64,000 nt of DNA. Source: Pararhizobium_B sp963838155 (GTDB taxonomy: Bacteria; Pseudomonadota; Alphaproteobacteria; Rhizobiales; Rhizobiaceae). The notes under the pieces are model-generated. The model was not told the origin of the DNA. It saw nothing but the letters and a program-made list of their open reading frames with translations, and searched no databases. Positions 8,786 to 18,079 of this stretch are shown here, piece after piece (the stretch's first letter is position 1; each line of letters starts with the position of its first letter). The stretch is taken from contig CAWIQE010000013.1 of NCBI GenBank assembly GCA_963838155.1, forward strand, positions 62,001-126,000. The letters run 5' to 3'. The position numbers and the translations under genes are program-made.

Positions 8786-10696
8786 ATGAACTTCAGTCTG
8801 ATCAGGTTTCGTTTCATTGCCGCAATTGCCATCGCTCTCCTCGCGGCGCCGGCCACGGCTTCCGCCTTCCAGCTCTTCGGCATGACCTTCTTCGGCAAGA
8901 AGAGCGACAAGAACGCCGACGTCATCGGCGACCCCGTAAACTACGACGTCACCATCACCGTCACGCCCGACAAGCGGAGCCTGCGCAATGCGGTGCGCAA
9001 CGCCTCGGGGCTCTACGGCGACCGCAAGAAGCCGGCCTCCGGCGCAGCCGGCCTGATCGCGAAGGCGCGGTCCGACTACAAGTCGATTCTCGGCGCCCTC
9101 TACGGCCAGGCGCATTACGGCGGCACGATCCACATCTTCGTCGACGGGCGGGAAGCCGCCGGCCTTCCGCCGGACGTCGCCCTTTCCAACCCGGCGAAGG
9201 TCCGCATCGACGTGGCCGCGGGCCCGGAGTTCACCTTCGGCAAGACCCTCATCGTCAATGCCGCGCCGCCGCCCTCCACCTTTCGCGACAAGGTGGAAAA
9301 GCCGGCGGATGTGGGCTTCGCGCCGGGGCAGCCGGCCAATTCCGCCGTCGTCCTCAAGGCGGAGAAGCTGGCCACCGAGGCCTGGCGCCAGCAGGGTTAC
9401 CCCAAGGCCAAGGTGGCCGACAGGCAGGTGACGGCCGACCATGCCGACAACAGGCTCGACGTGACGCTGAGGATCGATCCCGGCCAGAAGGCGGTCTACG
9501 GCCCGGTGACCGTGAAGGGCACCCGGCGCATGGACCCTGCCTTCGTCGCCGCCGAGACCGGCATCAAGCCCGGACGCGAATACGATCCCGACGACGTCAA
9601 GAAGGCGAACGACCAGTTGACCAAGCTCGACGTCTTCCGGTCGATGACCATCGAGGAAAGCGACCGGATCGCGCCGGACGGCAGCATGCCGATGACCGTG
9701 CACGTGCAGGAGCGCAAGCTGCACCGCTTCGGCGTCGGCGCCAGCTATTCCACCATCGACGGCGGCCAGTTGAGCGCGTTCTGGCTGCATCGCGATCTTT
9801 TCGGGCACGCCGAGAGGCTGCGCGTCGACGGCAGCGTCGGCGGGCTCGGCCAGACCATCGATCCCAGCAAGTTCGACTATTCGCTGGGGGTAACCTTCAC
9901 CCGTCCGGGCATCTACGGTCCGGACACCGATCTCGTCGCCTCCGTGCTCGGGCAGCGCCAGGTGCTCGACCTCTATACCGAGACGTCGGTGGAAGCGAAT
10001 GTCGGCCTTACCCACCGGTTCTCGCCGGAGCTCACCGGCACCCTTGCGGTCGACGTCAAGCGGGGGCGCTTCGAGGACGAACTCGGCACCCGCGACTTCC
10101 TGACCGCCGGCCTGCCGGGCTCCCTCGTCTTCGACAACCGGGACAGCAAGGCCGATCCGACCCGCGGATACTACCTGAAAGGCGACCTCGATCCCTTCTA
10201 CGAATTCGAATACGGCAACGCCGCGGTCCGCATGACCGCAGAGGCGCGGACCTATTACGGCTTCGGCGCCAAGGACCGAGTCGTGCTGGCCGGGCGGGTC
10301 AAGGTGGGTTCGCTCGCCGGAGCGTCGATCGCCGAGACGCCGCCCGACAAGCTGTTCTTCGCCGGTGGCGGCGGCTCGATCCGCGGCTACGCCTACCAGG
10401 GCATCGGCGTGACGCAGAACGGCGTGACGACGGGCGGCCGCTCGCTGTTCCTCGCCTCGGCGGAGGTGCGCACCAGGATCACCGATTCCATCGGCCTCGT
10501 CGGCTTCGCGGACGCCGGCACCGTCGGCGCGAACTCCTTCGTCGACTTTTCCGAGCCGCTCAAGGTCGGCGTCGGCGTCGGCCTGCGCTATTATACTGGG
10601 CTCGGACCCATCCGGCTCGACGCGGCGGTTCCGCTCAACCGCGTACCGGGCGACCCGAACTTCTCGCTCTACGTCGGAATAGGACAGGCATTTTGA
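8786..10696 (+). CDS. tamA: Autotransporter/translocation assembly outer-membrane protein TamA
   Basis: 636 residues. Signal peptide at residues 1-25 (FIAAIAIALLAAPATASA), then POTRA-like repeats (about 40-290) and a C-terminal 16-stranded Omp85 barrel ending in Phe (VGIGQAF), the Bam-recognised C-terminal signal. The barrel contains the family motif GGGGSIRGYAYQGIG (VRGF/Y-type loop 6 motif: IRGY). It acts with TamB in inserting some outer-membrane proteins and moving lipids across the periplasm. The immediately overlapping tamB gene supports TamA rather than BamA, as does the POTRA region, which is shorter than the five-POTRA BamA. Confidence 0.93.
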   Translation: MNFSLIRFRFIAAIAIALLAAPATASAFQLFGMTFFGKKSDKNADVIGDPVNYDVTITVTPDKRSLRNAVRNASGLYGDRKKPASGAAGLIAKARSDYKSILGALYGQAHYGGTIHIFVDGREAAGLPPDVALSNPAKVRIDVAAGPEFTFGKTLIVNAAPPPSTFRDKVEKPADVGFAPGQPANSAVVLKAEKLATEAWRQQGYPKAKVADRQVTADHADNRLDVTLRIDPGQKAVYGPVTVKGTRRMDPAFVAAETGIKPGREYDPDDVKKANDQLTKLDVFRSMTIEESDRIAPDGSMPMTVHVQERKLHRFGVGASYSTIDGGQLSAFWLHRDLFGHAERLRVDGSVGGLGQTIDPSKFDYSLGVTFTRPGIYGPDTDLVASVLGQRQVLDLYTETSVEANVGLTHRFSPELTGTLAVDVKRGRFEDELGTRDFLTAGLPGSLVFDNRDSKADPTRGYYLKGDLDPFYEFEYGNAAVRMTAEARTYYGFGAKDRVVLAGRVKVGSLAGASIAETPPDKLFFAGGGGSIRGYAYQGIGVTQNGVTTGGRSLFLASAEVRTRITDSIGLVGFADAGTVGANSFVDFSEPLKVGVGVGLRYYTGLGPIRLDAAVPLNRVPGDPNFSLYVGIGQAF

Positions 10697-13600
10697 CCCG
10701 TTTCCTCCTTCTGCTGACGGTGCTGACGGCGCTCGCATTCGCGCAAGCTGCGGCGGTCTACGCACAGGATTCGGCCGATTCGGAAAAATCCGCACTGACC
10801 CGCTTCGTCGAAAGCAAGCTGTCGGCGGAAAACCGGCAGATCCGCCTCGACAAGATCGAGGGCGCGCTGTCGTCGGACGCCACGATCGGCGAGATCACCA
10901 TCGCCGACCGGGACGGCGTCTGGCTGCGCATCGTCAATGCCCACATCGTCTGGACGCGCTCCGCGCTGCTTTTCGGGCGGCTCGAGATCGACAGCCTCGG
11001 CGCCGACAAGATCGAGGTTCTGCGCAAGCCGCTGCCGGCCAAGGGCGCCCCGGCACCGTCGACCGGCGGCTTCTCGCTGCCCAAGCTGCCGGTTTCGGTG
11101 ACGCTCGAGAAGCTGAACGTGCCGGAGGTCGATTTCGGGCAGACGGTGTTCGGGCTGAAGTCGCGGATCTCCGTGAGCGGCGGGCTTAAGCTTTCCGACG
11201 GCGTCCTCGACACCAAGCTGGCGATCAAGCGCCTGGACGGACCGGGCGGCACACTGCAACTGGCCGCCGGATATGCCGACGACACGAAGAAGCTCGACCT
11301 GGACCTCAAGCTCGACGAACCGAAGAACGGCATCCTGGCCAACCTCTTGAACATATATGGCCACCCGGCCGTGAGCCTGGCGGTCAAGGGCAGCGGGCCC
11401 GTGGGCGACCTGGCGCTCGCCATGACGCTGGATGCCGACGGCAAGCGCGCGCTGACGGGCAACCTCAAGCTTCACCGCACGGCCGAGGGCCTCGACGTCG
11501 CGACCGACCTCAACGGGCCCGTGGCCAACCTCATCGCCCCGGCGTTCCGCCAGTTCTTCGGCGACAAGACGGAGCTCGCCGCGAAGGCGGTCGTCAGGGA
11601 CGGCGGCGGCGTCGACCTCGATTCGCTCCGGCTCGACAGCGGCGCCCTTTCGCTGACGGCGAGCGCGGCGACGACCGAGGACAATTTCCTCAGGACCCTG
11701 AAGCTCGACGCCAACATCGCCAATGCGGACGGATCCGGCGTGCTCCTGCCGGTGCCCGGGCAGAAGACGATGGTGAAGTCGGCCCACCTGCAGATCGACT
11801 ACGGGGACACCGGCTCGGATCATTGGGGCGGCCGGTTCGAGATCAGCCGGCTCGGGACGAGCACGCTCGGCGCGGATTCGGTGAAGCTCGATTTCGGCGG
11901 CTCGGTCAAGGGCATCCAGACGCCGAAGGCGCGGTCGCTCACCTACAAGGTCGACGGCGCCATGACGGGCATCTCGACGAGCAATCCAGACGTGCGCACC
12001 GCCCTCGGCGACCGGATCGGGTTTTCGGCCAACGGCGACTGGTCGACCGGCAAGCCCGTCACCATCGGCAACGCCTCGATCGAGGCGAACCGGCTCGCCC
12101 TGACCGTCGCGGGCGCGGTCAGCGACTACCTGTTCGACGGCCGCGTCGGGATCAAGGCGGCGAGCCTGGCGCCCTTCGCCGCACTCGCCAACCGGCCGCT
12201 CGCCGGCTCGGTGGACCTCGCGGCCAAGGGCAAGATCGCGCCGCTGTCAGGCGGTTTCGACCTGACCTTCGACGGGTCCGGCAAGGACCTGCAAACCGGA
12301 TCGGCCCATGTGGACCCGCTCCTCAAGGACGAGGTCCGGATCACCGGCCGGCTGGCGCGCACCAAGACCGGGTTCGAGGCGACGGACTTCTTCGTCGGCA
12401 ACGACCAGGCGAGCTTCAAGGCCAACGGCGCCTACGCACCCGAGAAGTCGGACTTCCACCTCGATGCGCGGCTCGCGGACCTCGCGCTCGTCACCGATCG
12501 CGCTTCAGGCGAAATCACGCTCTCGGGCCGGGTCAAGGGCACGCAGCAGGCGATGACGCTCGCCTTCGACGGCGCGGTGCCGTCGGGAACGCTCGCCGGG
12601 CGACCCCTGAAGCAGGCGAAGGTCGCCTTCAGCGGAAATCTCGTCGGGATCGATCCCACGAAGGGGCAGCCCTACGGAAACGGCGTCAGCGGCCGGCTGC
12701 AGGCGGAGGCCTCCCTTTCCGGCCAGGACGTGACGCTCGACACCACCATCCTCGCCACTCCCGAAGAACAGAAGCTGAGCAGTCTCGACTTCCAAGCCGG
12801 CGGCACGCGGCTTTCGGGCAATGTCGACCGGAATTCGGCCGGCCTCGTCGACGGCACGATCGCGCTCCGCTCGAGCGACCTGTCCACGGTGGCGGCCCTC
12901 GCCACGGTGGAGGCGAAGGGGTCGGCCGACGTCACCCTGCAGTTCTCCCGCGCGGACGGGCAGCAGCACCTCAAGGCGGACGGCACGTTGAACGGATTGT
13001 CCGTGCCATCGGCTACGGTCGCGAGCGCCGACGTCAAGGCGACCATCGACGATCTCTTCGGCGTCCCGAAGGTCGACGGCAGCCTCTCCGCGACCGGGAT
13101 CAGCGCCGCCGGCGTGGACGTCGCGACCCTGTCGGCGCACGCCACGCGCAAGGGTCCGGCGACGGCCTTCGACGCGAAGGCCTCGCTCGCCAACGGCACC
13201 GACATTTCGACCGCCGGGAGCCTGGCCGAGACCGGCGGCGGCTACCAGGTCGGGCTCGACCGGTTCGACCTGGCGAAGGGCAAGACGACGGCACACCTGC
13301 TGCAGCCCGCCCGCATCGGCGTCGCCGGCAGCGAGATCAGCATCCTCAAGCCCCTCCGCATGGACGTCGCGGGGGGCCGGATCGAGGCCAGCGGCGTCGC
13401 CGGCAACACCTTCGATCTCAACCTCTCCATCGACAAGCTGCCGCTGTCGATCGCCAACGCCGTGAAGCCCGACCTGGCTGCCGGCGGCACCGTCAGCGGC
13501 ACGGCCAAGGTCTCCGGCAGCCGGAAGAAGCCCGTCGTCGACTTCAAGCTTGCGGCGGCGGGTATCACAGCCCGTCCGATCGCGTCCATGGGGCTGCCCG

Positions 13601-15339
13601 CCTTCGATCTCGACGCGAGCGGGCGCACCTCCGGCGACCGGGTGGCGCTCGACGCGAAGCTTTCGGCCGGCAACGGCATCGCCGCCACGGCCAAGGGCAC
13701 GGTCCCGACGGGGAGCGGCCCGATCGACCTGACCGTCGACATCGCCCGGTTCCCGCTTGCCACGCTCGACCGGCTCGCCAAGGGCCAGGCGCCGCGCGGA
13801 ACGCTCACGGGAAGCGCCAAGGTGACCGGGACGCTGAAGGACCCGGCCGTCGATTTCAAGGCGAGCGGCTCGTCCATTTCGGCCGCCCCGCTGGCGCGCT
13901 TCGGGGTGGCGCCGCTCGGCATCGAGGCGGCGGGCAGCTTCAAGGCGAAGACCGTGACGGTGCAATCGCTCACGGTCCGCAACGGCCAGGGGATTTCGGT
14001 TTCGGGAAGCGGCCGCGTGCCGCTTTCCGGCGGCGGGCTCGACGTCAGGGCGCGCGGAACCGCGCCGCTCTCGCTGGCGGACCGGGCGCTGGCCGATCGC
14101 GGGACACGGGTGGACGGCAACGCCGCCTTCGATCTGCGCGTGTCCGGCTCCCTCGCCAAGCCGGTGATCGGCGGCAGCTTCTCGACCCGGAACATGCGCG
14201 TCGTCGATCCGCAGACGAACCTGCGCTTCAACGGCATCGCGATCAGCGCCAACATCGCCGACAACCGCGTCAGCATCGCCGAGTTCCGGGCGCCGCTGGC
14301 CACCGGGGGCACGATCACGGCAGGCGGCTCGGTCTCGCTCGACGCCGCCCTCGGCATGCCGGCCGACCTGACCGTCAACCTCAACAAGGCCCGCTATTCC
14401 GACGGCGACTTCATCACGGCCACCGCCTCCGGCCGGCTGACCGTCACGGGCAAGTTGCTCAGCGACCCGCTGATCGGCGGACGGATCGACGTGGAGAGGG
14501 CCGACATCGGCATTCCGGACAATCTCGGCGGAAGCGCCGCCCTCCCCAACCTTCGCCATGTGCATGCGCCGGCCGGCGTCGAGGCGACGCTGAAGCGCGC
14601 GCGGGTCAACAAGGGCCCCGCCGTCCCGTCCTCCCGGCCGGTCGTCGTGCATCTCGACCTCGTCGTCAGCGCCCCGCGGCGCCTGTTCATCCGCGGGCGC
14701 GGCCTCGATGCGGAGATGGGCGGGCGCATTCGGCTGACCGGGCCGGTCACCGCCGTCAGGGCGGTCGGCGGCTTCGACCTCATTCGCGGGCGCCTCGAGA
14801 TCCTCGGCAAGCGCCTGGACTTCGATTCCGGCACGATTTCGCTGACGGGCTCGCTCGATCCGCTGATCAACCTGGTGGCGACGAGCAACGCCGGAGACGC
14901 GACGGTCAGCGTCACCGTCTCGGGCCGCGCCTCCGATCCGAAGATCGATTTCTCATCGCAGCCCGCATTGCCGCAGGACGAGGTGCTGGCGCAGCTGATC
15001 TTCGGCCGCAGCCTCAGCGATCTCTCCGGCTTCCAGATCGCCCAGCTCGCCGCCGCGGTGGCCGAACTGTCGGGCGGCGCGAACACCTCGCTGCTCGGCA
15101 ATCTGCGCAAGGCGACCGGGCTCGACGACCTCGACGTCACCACCGACACCAACGGCAACGCGTCGGTCCGTGCCGGGCGCTACATCCGCGACAACGTCTA
15201 TCTCGGCGTCGAGGCGGGCGCCAAGGGCAACGAGAAGGTCGACCTCAACATCGGCATCACCAAGAACCTCAAGGCCAAGGCGTCGGCCGGCACGGGCGGC
15301 GATTCGAGCGTCGGGCTCTTCTTCGAAAAGGACTATTGA
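10693..15339 (+). CDS. tamB: Translocation and assembly module inner-membrane protein TamB
   Basis: About 1548 residues. It starts at a TTG that overlaps the tamA stop (TTGA), with AGGA about nine bases upstream; the start gives TRFLLLLTVLTALAFAQAAA, a signal anchor. The middle is a long run of low-complexity beta repeats rich in Gly/Ala/Asp/Lys (repeated KLDLDLKL-, ADGTLNG- and VSGS-like strands), the predicted hydrophobic-groove beta-taco, and the C-terminal ~350 residues are the DUF490/TamB domain (GRLEILGKRLDFDSGTISL, PALPQDEVLAQLIFGRSLSD). It spans from the inner membrane to TamA and is implicated in lipid transport. Same operon as tamA. Confidence 0.93.
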   Translation: MTRFLLLLTVLTALAFAQAAAVYAQDSADSEKSALTRFVESKLSAENRQIRLDKIEGALSSDATIGEITIADRDGVWLRIVNAHIVWTRSALLFGRLEIDSLGADKIEVLRKPLPAKGAPAPSTGGFSLPKLPVSVTLEKLNVPEVDFGQTVFGLKSRISVSGGLKLSDGVLDTKLAIKRLDGPGGTLQLAAGYADDTKKLDLDLKLDEPKNGILANLLNIYGHPAVSLAVKGSGPVGDLALAMTLDADGKRALTGNLKLHRTAEGLDVATDLNGPVANLIAPAFRQFFGDKTELAAKAVVRDGGGVDLDSLRLDSGALSLTASAATTEDNFLRTLKLDANIANADGSGVLLPVPGQKTMVKSAHLQIDYGDTGSDHWGGRFEISRLGTSTLGADSVKLDFGGSVKGIQTPKARSLTYKVDGAMTGISTSNPDVRTALGDRIGFSANGDWSTGKPVTIGNASIEANRLALTVAGAVSDYLFDGRVGIKAASLAPFAALANRPLAGSVDLAAKGKIAPLSGGFDLTFDGSGKDLQTGSAHVDPLLKDEVRITGRLARTKTGFEATDFFVGNDQASFKANGAYAPEKSDFHLDARLADLALVTDRASGEITLSGRVKGTQQAMTLAFDGAVPSGTLAGRPLKQAKVAFSGNLVGIDPTKGQPYGNGVSGRLQAEASLSGQDVTLDTTILATPEEQKLSSLDFQAGGTRLSGNVDRNSAGLVDGTIALRSSDLSTVAALATVEAKGSADVTLQFSRADGQQHLKADGTLNGLSVPSATVASADVKATIDDLFGVPKVDGSLSATGISAAGVDVATLSAHATRKGPATAFDAKASLANGTDISTAGSLAETGGGYQVGLDRFDLAKGKTTAHLLQPARIGVAGSEISILKPLRMDVAGGRIEASGVAGNTFDLNLSIDKLPLSIANAVKPDLAAGGTVSGTAKVSGSRKKPVVDFKLAAAGITARPIASMGLPAFDLDASGRTSGDRVALDAKLSAGNGIAATAKGTVPTGSGPIDLTVDIARFPLATLDRLAKGQAPRGTLTGSAKVTGTLKDPAVDFKASGSSISAAPLARFGVAPLGIEAAGSFKAKTVTVQSLTVRNGQGISVSGSGRVPLSGGGLDVRARGTAPLSLADRALADRGTRVDGNAAFDLRVSGSLAKPVIGGSFSTRNMRVVDPQTNLRFNGIAISANIADNRVSIAEFRAPLATGGTITAGGSVSLDAALGMPADLTVNLNKARYSDGDFITATASGRLTVTGKLLSDPLIGGRIDVERADIGIPDNLGGSAALPNLRHVHAPAGVEATLKRARVNKGPAVPSSRPVVVHLDLVVSAPRRLFIRGRGLDAEMGGRIRLTGPVTAVRAVGGFDLIRGRLEILGKRLDFDSGTISLTGSLDPLINLVATSNAGDATVSVTVSGRASDPKIDFSSQPALPQDEVLAQLIFGRSLSDLSGFQIAQLAAAVAELSGGANTSLLGNLRKATGLDDLDVTTDTNGNASVRAGRYIRDNVYLGVEAGAKGNEKVDLNIGITKNLKAKASAGTGGDSSVGLFFEKDY

Positions 15340-15378
15340 GGCATCCCCCGGCGCTTGCGGCGGGGACGGCGGGCTAGA

Positions 15379-15422
15379 GCGCTTCCAGGAAAAGTGGAAA
15401 CCGGTTTTCCGTTCGGAAGCGC
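15379..15422. repeat. 44-bp palindromic intergenic repeat (copy 1)
   Basis: GCGCTTCC ... GGAAGCGC ends (15379-15386 / 15415-15422) enclose a nested palindrome built on GGAAAA...TTTTCC around a GGAAACCGG centre. The element at 36087-36130 is its reverse complement with a single base difference. It lies between the convergent tamB and usp genes. Confidence 0.8.
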
Positions 15423-15437
15423 GCAAAGACAAAGAGA

Positions 15438-15478
15438 TAGAGCGTGTCCGCGATTCCGTGAAACGCGGAAACGCTCTA
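15438..15478. repeat. Second-type palindromic repeat overlapping the usp stop codon
   Basis: 15-bp arms TAGAGCGTGTCCGCG (15438-15452) and CGCGGAAACGCTCTA (15464-15478), one mismatch, with an 11-base loop ATTCCGTGAAA. The last three bases are the TAG stop of the minus-strand usp gene. No T-tract on either side, so termination, if any, would not be classical. Degenerate similarity occurs at about 2852-2910. Confidence 0.7.
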
Positions 15479-16315
15479 GTGCGCCATGAAGACGGGCACC
15501 TCGGTCTCGGTGAGGATGTGCTGGGTGGCGCCGCCGAAGATGATCTGCCTCAGACGGCTTTGCGTGAAGGCGCCCTTCAGGAGCAGGTCGCTGCCGAGCG
15601 CCTTGGCCTCCTCGAGGATCGCTTCACCCGCGGTGCGCCGGCTCTGGCCGGTGGACAATCCGCGCGAGGGAATGTCGTGGGCGCGCAGATAGGCGATGAG
15701 GTCGTCGGCGGTCGGGCCGGGCACATGCGAGCCTTCGACGGCCAGCACCACGACCTCGTCGGCCTTCTTCAGGAGCCGCATGGCGAAGGCGACGGTGCGC
15801 GCCGTCTCCGTGCTGCGGTTCCATGCGATCACGACCCGCTTGCCGATCGTCTCCGGCGGGTTTGGCGGGGCGATCAGGATCGGCCGGCCGCTGTCGAAGA
15901 GCGCCGCGTCGAGCGTGGTCGAGCGGGGTCCGGAGACCCGCGGCTCGGACCGGCCGACGACGGTGATGTCGAAGACGCGGCCGAGGATGCCGACCATGTG
16001 GTCTCCCGGCGGCACGTCCTTCTTCCACGTCCAGCCGATGCCGTCCCTGGCCGCCTGGGTCGGCAGCACGGAGTGCCGGCCCATGAACGCCTCGAAGGCC
16101 TGGCGCGCCTTGTCGCTCGACTCCTCGTTGTATTCGGCCAGCGGCTCGTAGATCACGGACGCGCCGATGACGTCGGCCGCGAGGAAGGGGGTCGTGGCCG
16201 GGGTCAGCGCGAACCCCGTGACCTGGCTGCCGAAGTTCCCGGCAAAGGCAAGGGCGGTCGACAGGATCGAATCGGTGCGGTCGTGGGTCTCGACGGGCAC
16301 GAGGATGGTCTTCAT
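15476..16315 (-). CDS. Universal stress protein, tandem UspA domains
   Basis: 279 residues, about twice a single Usp domain. Domain 1 (1-140) begins MKTILVPVETHDRTDSILST; domain 2 (about 145-279) begins RVVIAWNRSTETARTVAFA and ends with the ATP-binding motif region LLLKGAFTQSRLRQIIFGG, then VPVFMAH. The first domain lacks a clear Gly-rich nucleotide loop, so probably only the second binds ATP. Cytoplasmic, general stress response. It diverges from the exporter at 16414 with a 98-base promoter region; the stop codon lies in a palindromic repeat. Confidence 0.9.
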   Translation of the reverse strand: MKTILVPVETHDRTDSILSTALAFAGNFGSQVTGFALTPATTPFLAADVIGASVIYEPLAEYNEESSDKARQAFEAFMGRHSVLPTQAARDGIGWTWKKDVPPGDHMVGILGRVFDITVVGRSEPRVSGPRSTTLDAALFDSGRPILIAPPNPPETIGKRVVIAWNRSTETARTVAFAMRLLKKADEVVVLAVEGSHVPGPTADDLIAYLRAHDIPSRGLSTGQSRRTAGEAILEEAKALGSDLLLKGAFTQSRLRQIIFGGATQHILTETEVPVFMAH

Positions 16316-16413
16316 CTATGGTTCATCCAACTGGTTGACGTCGGGCGATTTTGCGCCGATGACGAAACTCTTGTAAACCTCCCCATTATCGCACCGATTC
16401 CGGCTGCTTCCCA

Positions 16414-17916
16414 GTGAACGATACCGCGCAGAAGAAAGTCGTGCCCGAAGACGAGATCGCGGCCGGTCGCCGCCAGTTCTTCACGCTGTTCCCGTCCATC
16501 ATGCTGCCGATGTTCCTGGCCGTGGTCGATCAGACCATCGTCGCGACGGCGCTGCCGGCGATCGCCGAGCGGTTCGGCCGGGTGGAGCAGATTTCCTGGG
16601 TGGTCATCGCCTATCTGGTCGCCGCGACGATCGCCGCCCCGGTCTACGGGCGCCTCGGCGACGCGTTCGGCCGGCGGCGGCTGATGTTCGTCGCCCTCAC
16701 GGTCTTCATGGCGGCGTCCCTCGTCTGCGCGGGGTCGGCGAGCCTGCTCATGCTCGTTTTCGGGCGCGTCCTGCAGGGGCTGGGAGGCGGCGGGCTCATG
16801 ACCCTCTCGCAGGCCCTGATCGGCGAGGCCGTGCCGCCGCGCGCCCGCGCACGGTTCCAGGGGTACCTCGCCGCGGTCGCCGTGACGTCGAGCATGTTCG
16901 GGCCGGTGGCCGGCGGTTTCCTGACGCAGTATTTCGGATGGCCGTCGATCTTCCTGATCAACATCCCGGTGGGGCTGCTCGCCTTCGCCCTGGTGCTGCG
17001 GCTGCAGGACAGGACCGCCGGCGCCGCCGCGGGCCGCTTCGACGTCTGGGGGCTGGCGCTGTTCGCCGTCTTCGTGGCCGCTTTCCTCGTCATGCTGGAA
17101 CGCGCCCAGCGGCTGCAGGCGAGCCTGCTGCCGTCGATCCTGGCCTTGCTCGCGCTCGTCGTGCTGTCGGCCGCCGTGCTGGTCTGGCGGGAGAAGCGGG
17201 CGCCGGATCCGCTCTTTCCGCTCCCGGTGTTCCGCAATCCGTCGATCTGGCGCAGCGACCTGCTGGCCGCCTGCCACGGTGCGATCCTGGTCTCCCTGAT
17301 CACCTACCTGCCGATCTACCTGCGGGTGACGCGCGACGCCAGCGCCGGCGAGATCGGCCTCTTCCTGATGCCGATGATGGCCGGCGTCGGGGCAGGGTCG
17401 ATGACCACGGGGCAGATCGTCAGCCGCACCGGCCGGACCGCGGTCGTTCCGTCCCTCGGGCTGGTGGTGGTCGTCTTCGGCCTCGTCACCCTCGGCCTCT
17501 TCGCCGACCGGATGGCCGACTGGCAGCTTTCGCTGTTCCTGGCCTTCACCGCGCTCTTCATGGGGACGGTGATGGGCGTCGTGCAGGTCACCGTGCAATC
17601 GGCGGCGGGCAGCGCCATGCTCGGCACGGCGGCCGCGTCCGTGCAGTTCTCCCGCTCGCTCGGCGCGGCCCTCGGGACCGCCACGGTCGGCGCCGTGCTC
17701 TTCGCCGTGCTGACGACGATCGACCCGCAGGCGACCGAAACCTTCGCGCGGCTCTTCCAGGCGACATCGGACCCCTTGAAGTCGATGGATGCGGCAAGCC
17801 TTGCCGCCATCCGGGACGACATCCGCTTCGCCTTCCGCATCTGCTTCCTGACGATCGCCGCCTTCGCTGCCTGTGCGACCGTGCTTGCCTGGACGATTCC
17901 GCTTCGCCGAATCTGA
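16414..17916 (+). CDS. MFS multidrug exporter, DHA2 family
   Basis: 500 residues with about 14 transmembrane segments, the DHA2 (EmrB/QacA) type. Seen: the D1 motif LAVVDQTIVATALP in TM1, motif A GRLGDAFGRRRL after TM2, RVLQGLGGGGLM in TM4, and motif C-like GPVAGGFLTQYFGW in TM5, all features of proton-coupled drug/H+ antiporters. Starts at GTG 16414 (MNDTAQKKVVPEDE); no upstream in-frame ATG fits. No membrane-fusion partner is adjacent, so it probably works alone. Substrate unknown. Confidence 0.88.
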   Translation: MNDTAQKKVVPEDEIAAGRRQFFTLFPSIMLPMFLAVVDQTIVATALPAIAERFGRVEQISWVVIAYLVAATIAAPVYGRLGDAFGRRRLMFVALTVFMAASLVCAGSASLLMLVFGRVLQGLGGGGLMTLSQALIGEAVPPRARARFQGYLAAVAVTSSMFGPVAGGFLTQYFGWPSIFLINIPVGLLAFALVLRLQDRTAGAAAGRFDVWGLALFAVFVAAFLVMLERAQRLQASLLPSILALLALVVLSAAVLVWREKRAPDPLFPLPVFRNPSIWRSDLLAACHGAILVSLITYLPIYLRVTRDASAGEIGLFLMPMMAGVGAGSMTTGQIVSRTGRTAVVPSLGLVVVVFGLVTLGLFADRMADWQLSLFLAFTALFMGTVMGVVQVTVQSAAGSAMLGTAAASVQFSRSLGAALGTATVGAVLFAVLTTIDPQATETFARLFQATSDPLKSMDAASLAAIRDDIRFAFRICFLTIAAFAACATVLAWTIPLRRI

Positions 17917-18079
17917 CCTCGGGTCCCGGATATACTCGCCTTATACGCGCATATGCTAATGTCACGCAATCTTTTGTTGACCCTTTGCCGGCTATACCGC
18001 GTAGTCGACCGAGTTCGCGGTGCGGCCGGGGTCGGCGGCATCGGACGAAGCGACCAACGCAAATGGACACGTCGCAGAC

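Noticed and set aside
8710..15339. A single 2209-codon open frame covering tamA and tamB
   Set aside because: Upstream of 10693 it is a shadow of tamA in another frame, kept open by high GC. tamB proper starts at TTG 10693.
15438..15478. Hairpin as a bidirectional intrinsic terminator for tamB and usp
   Set aside because: Stable stem but no T-run on either side, and part of a repeat family; termination not supported.
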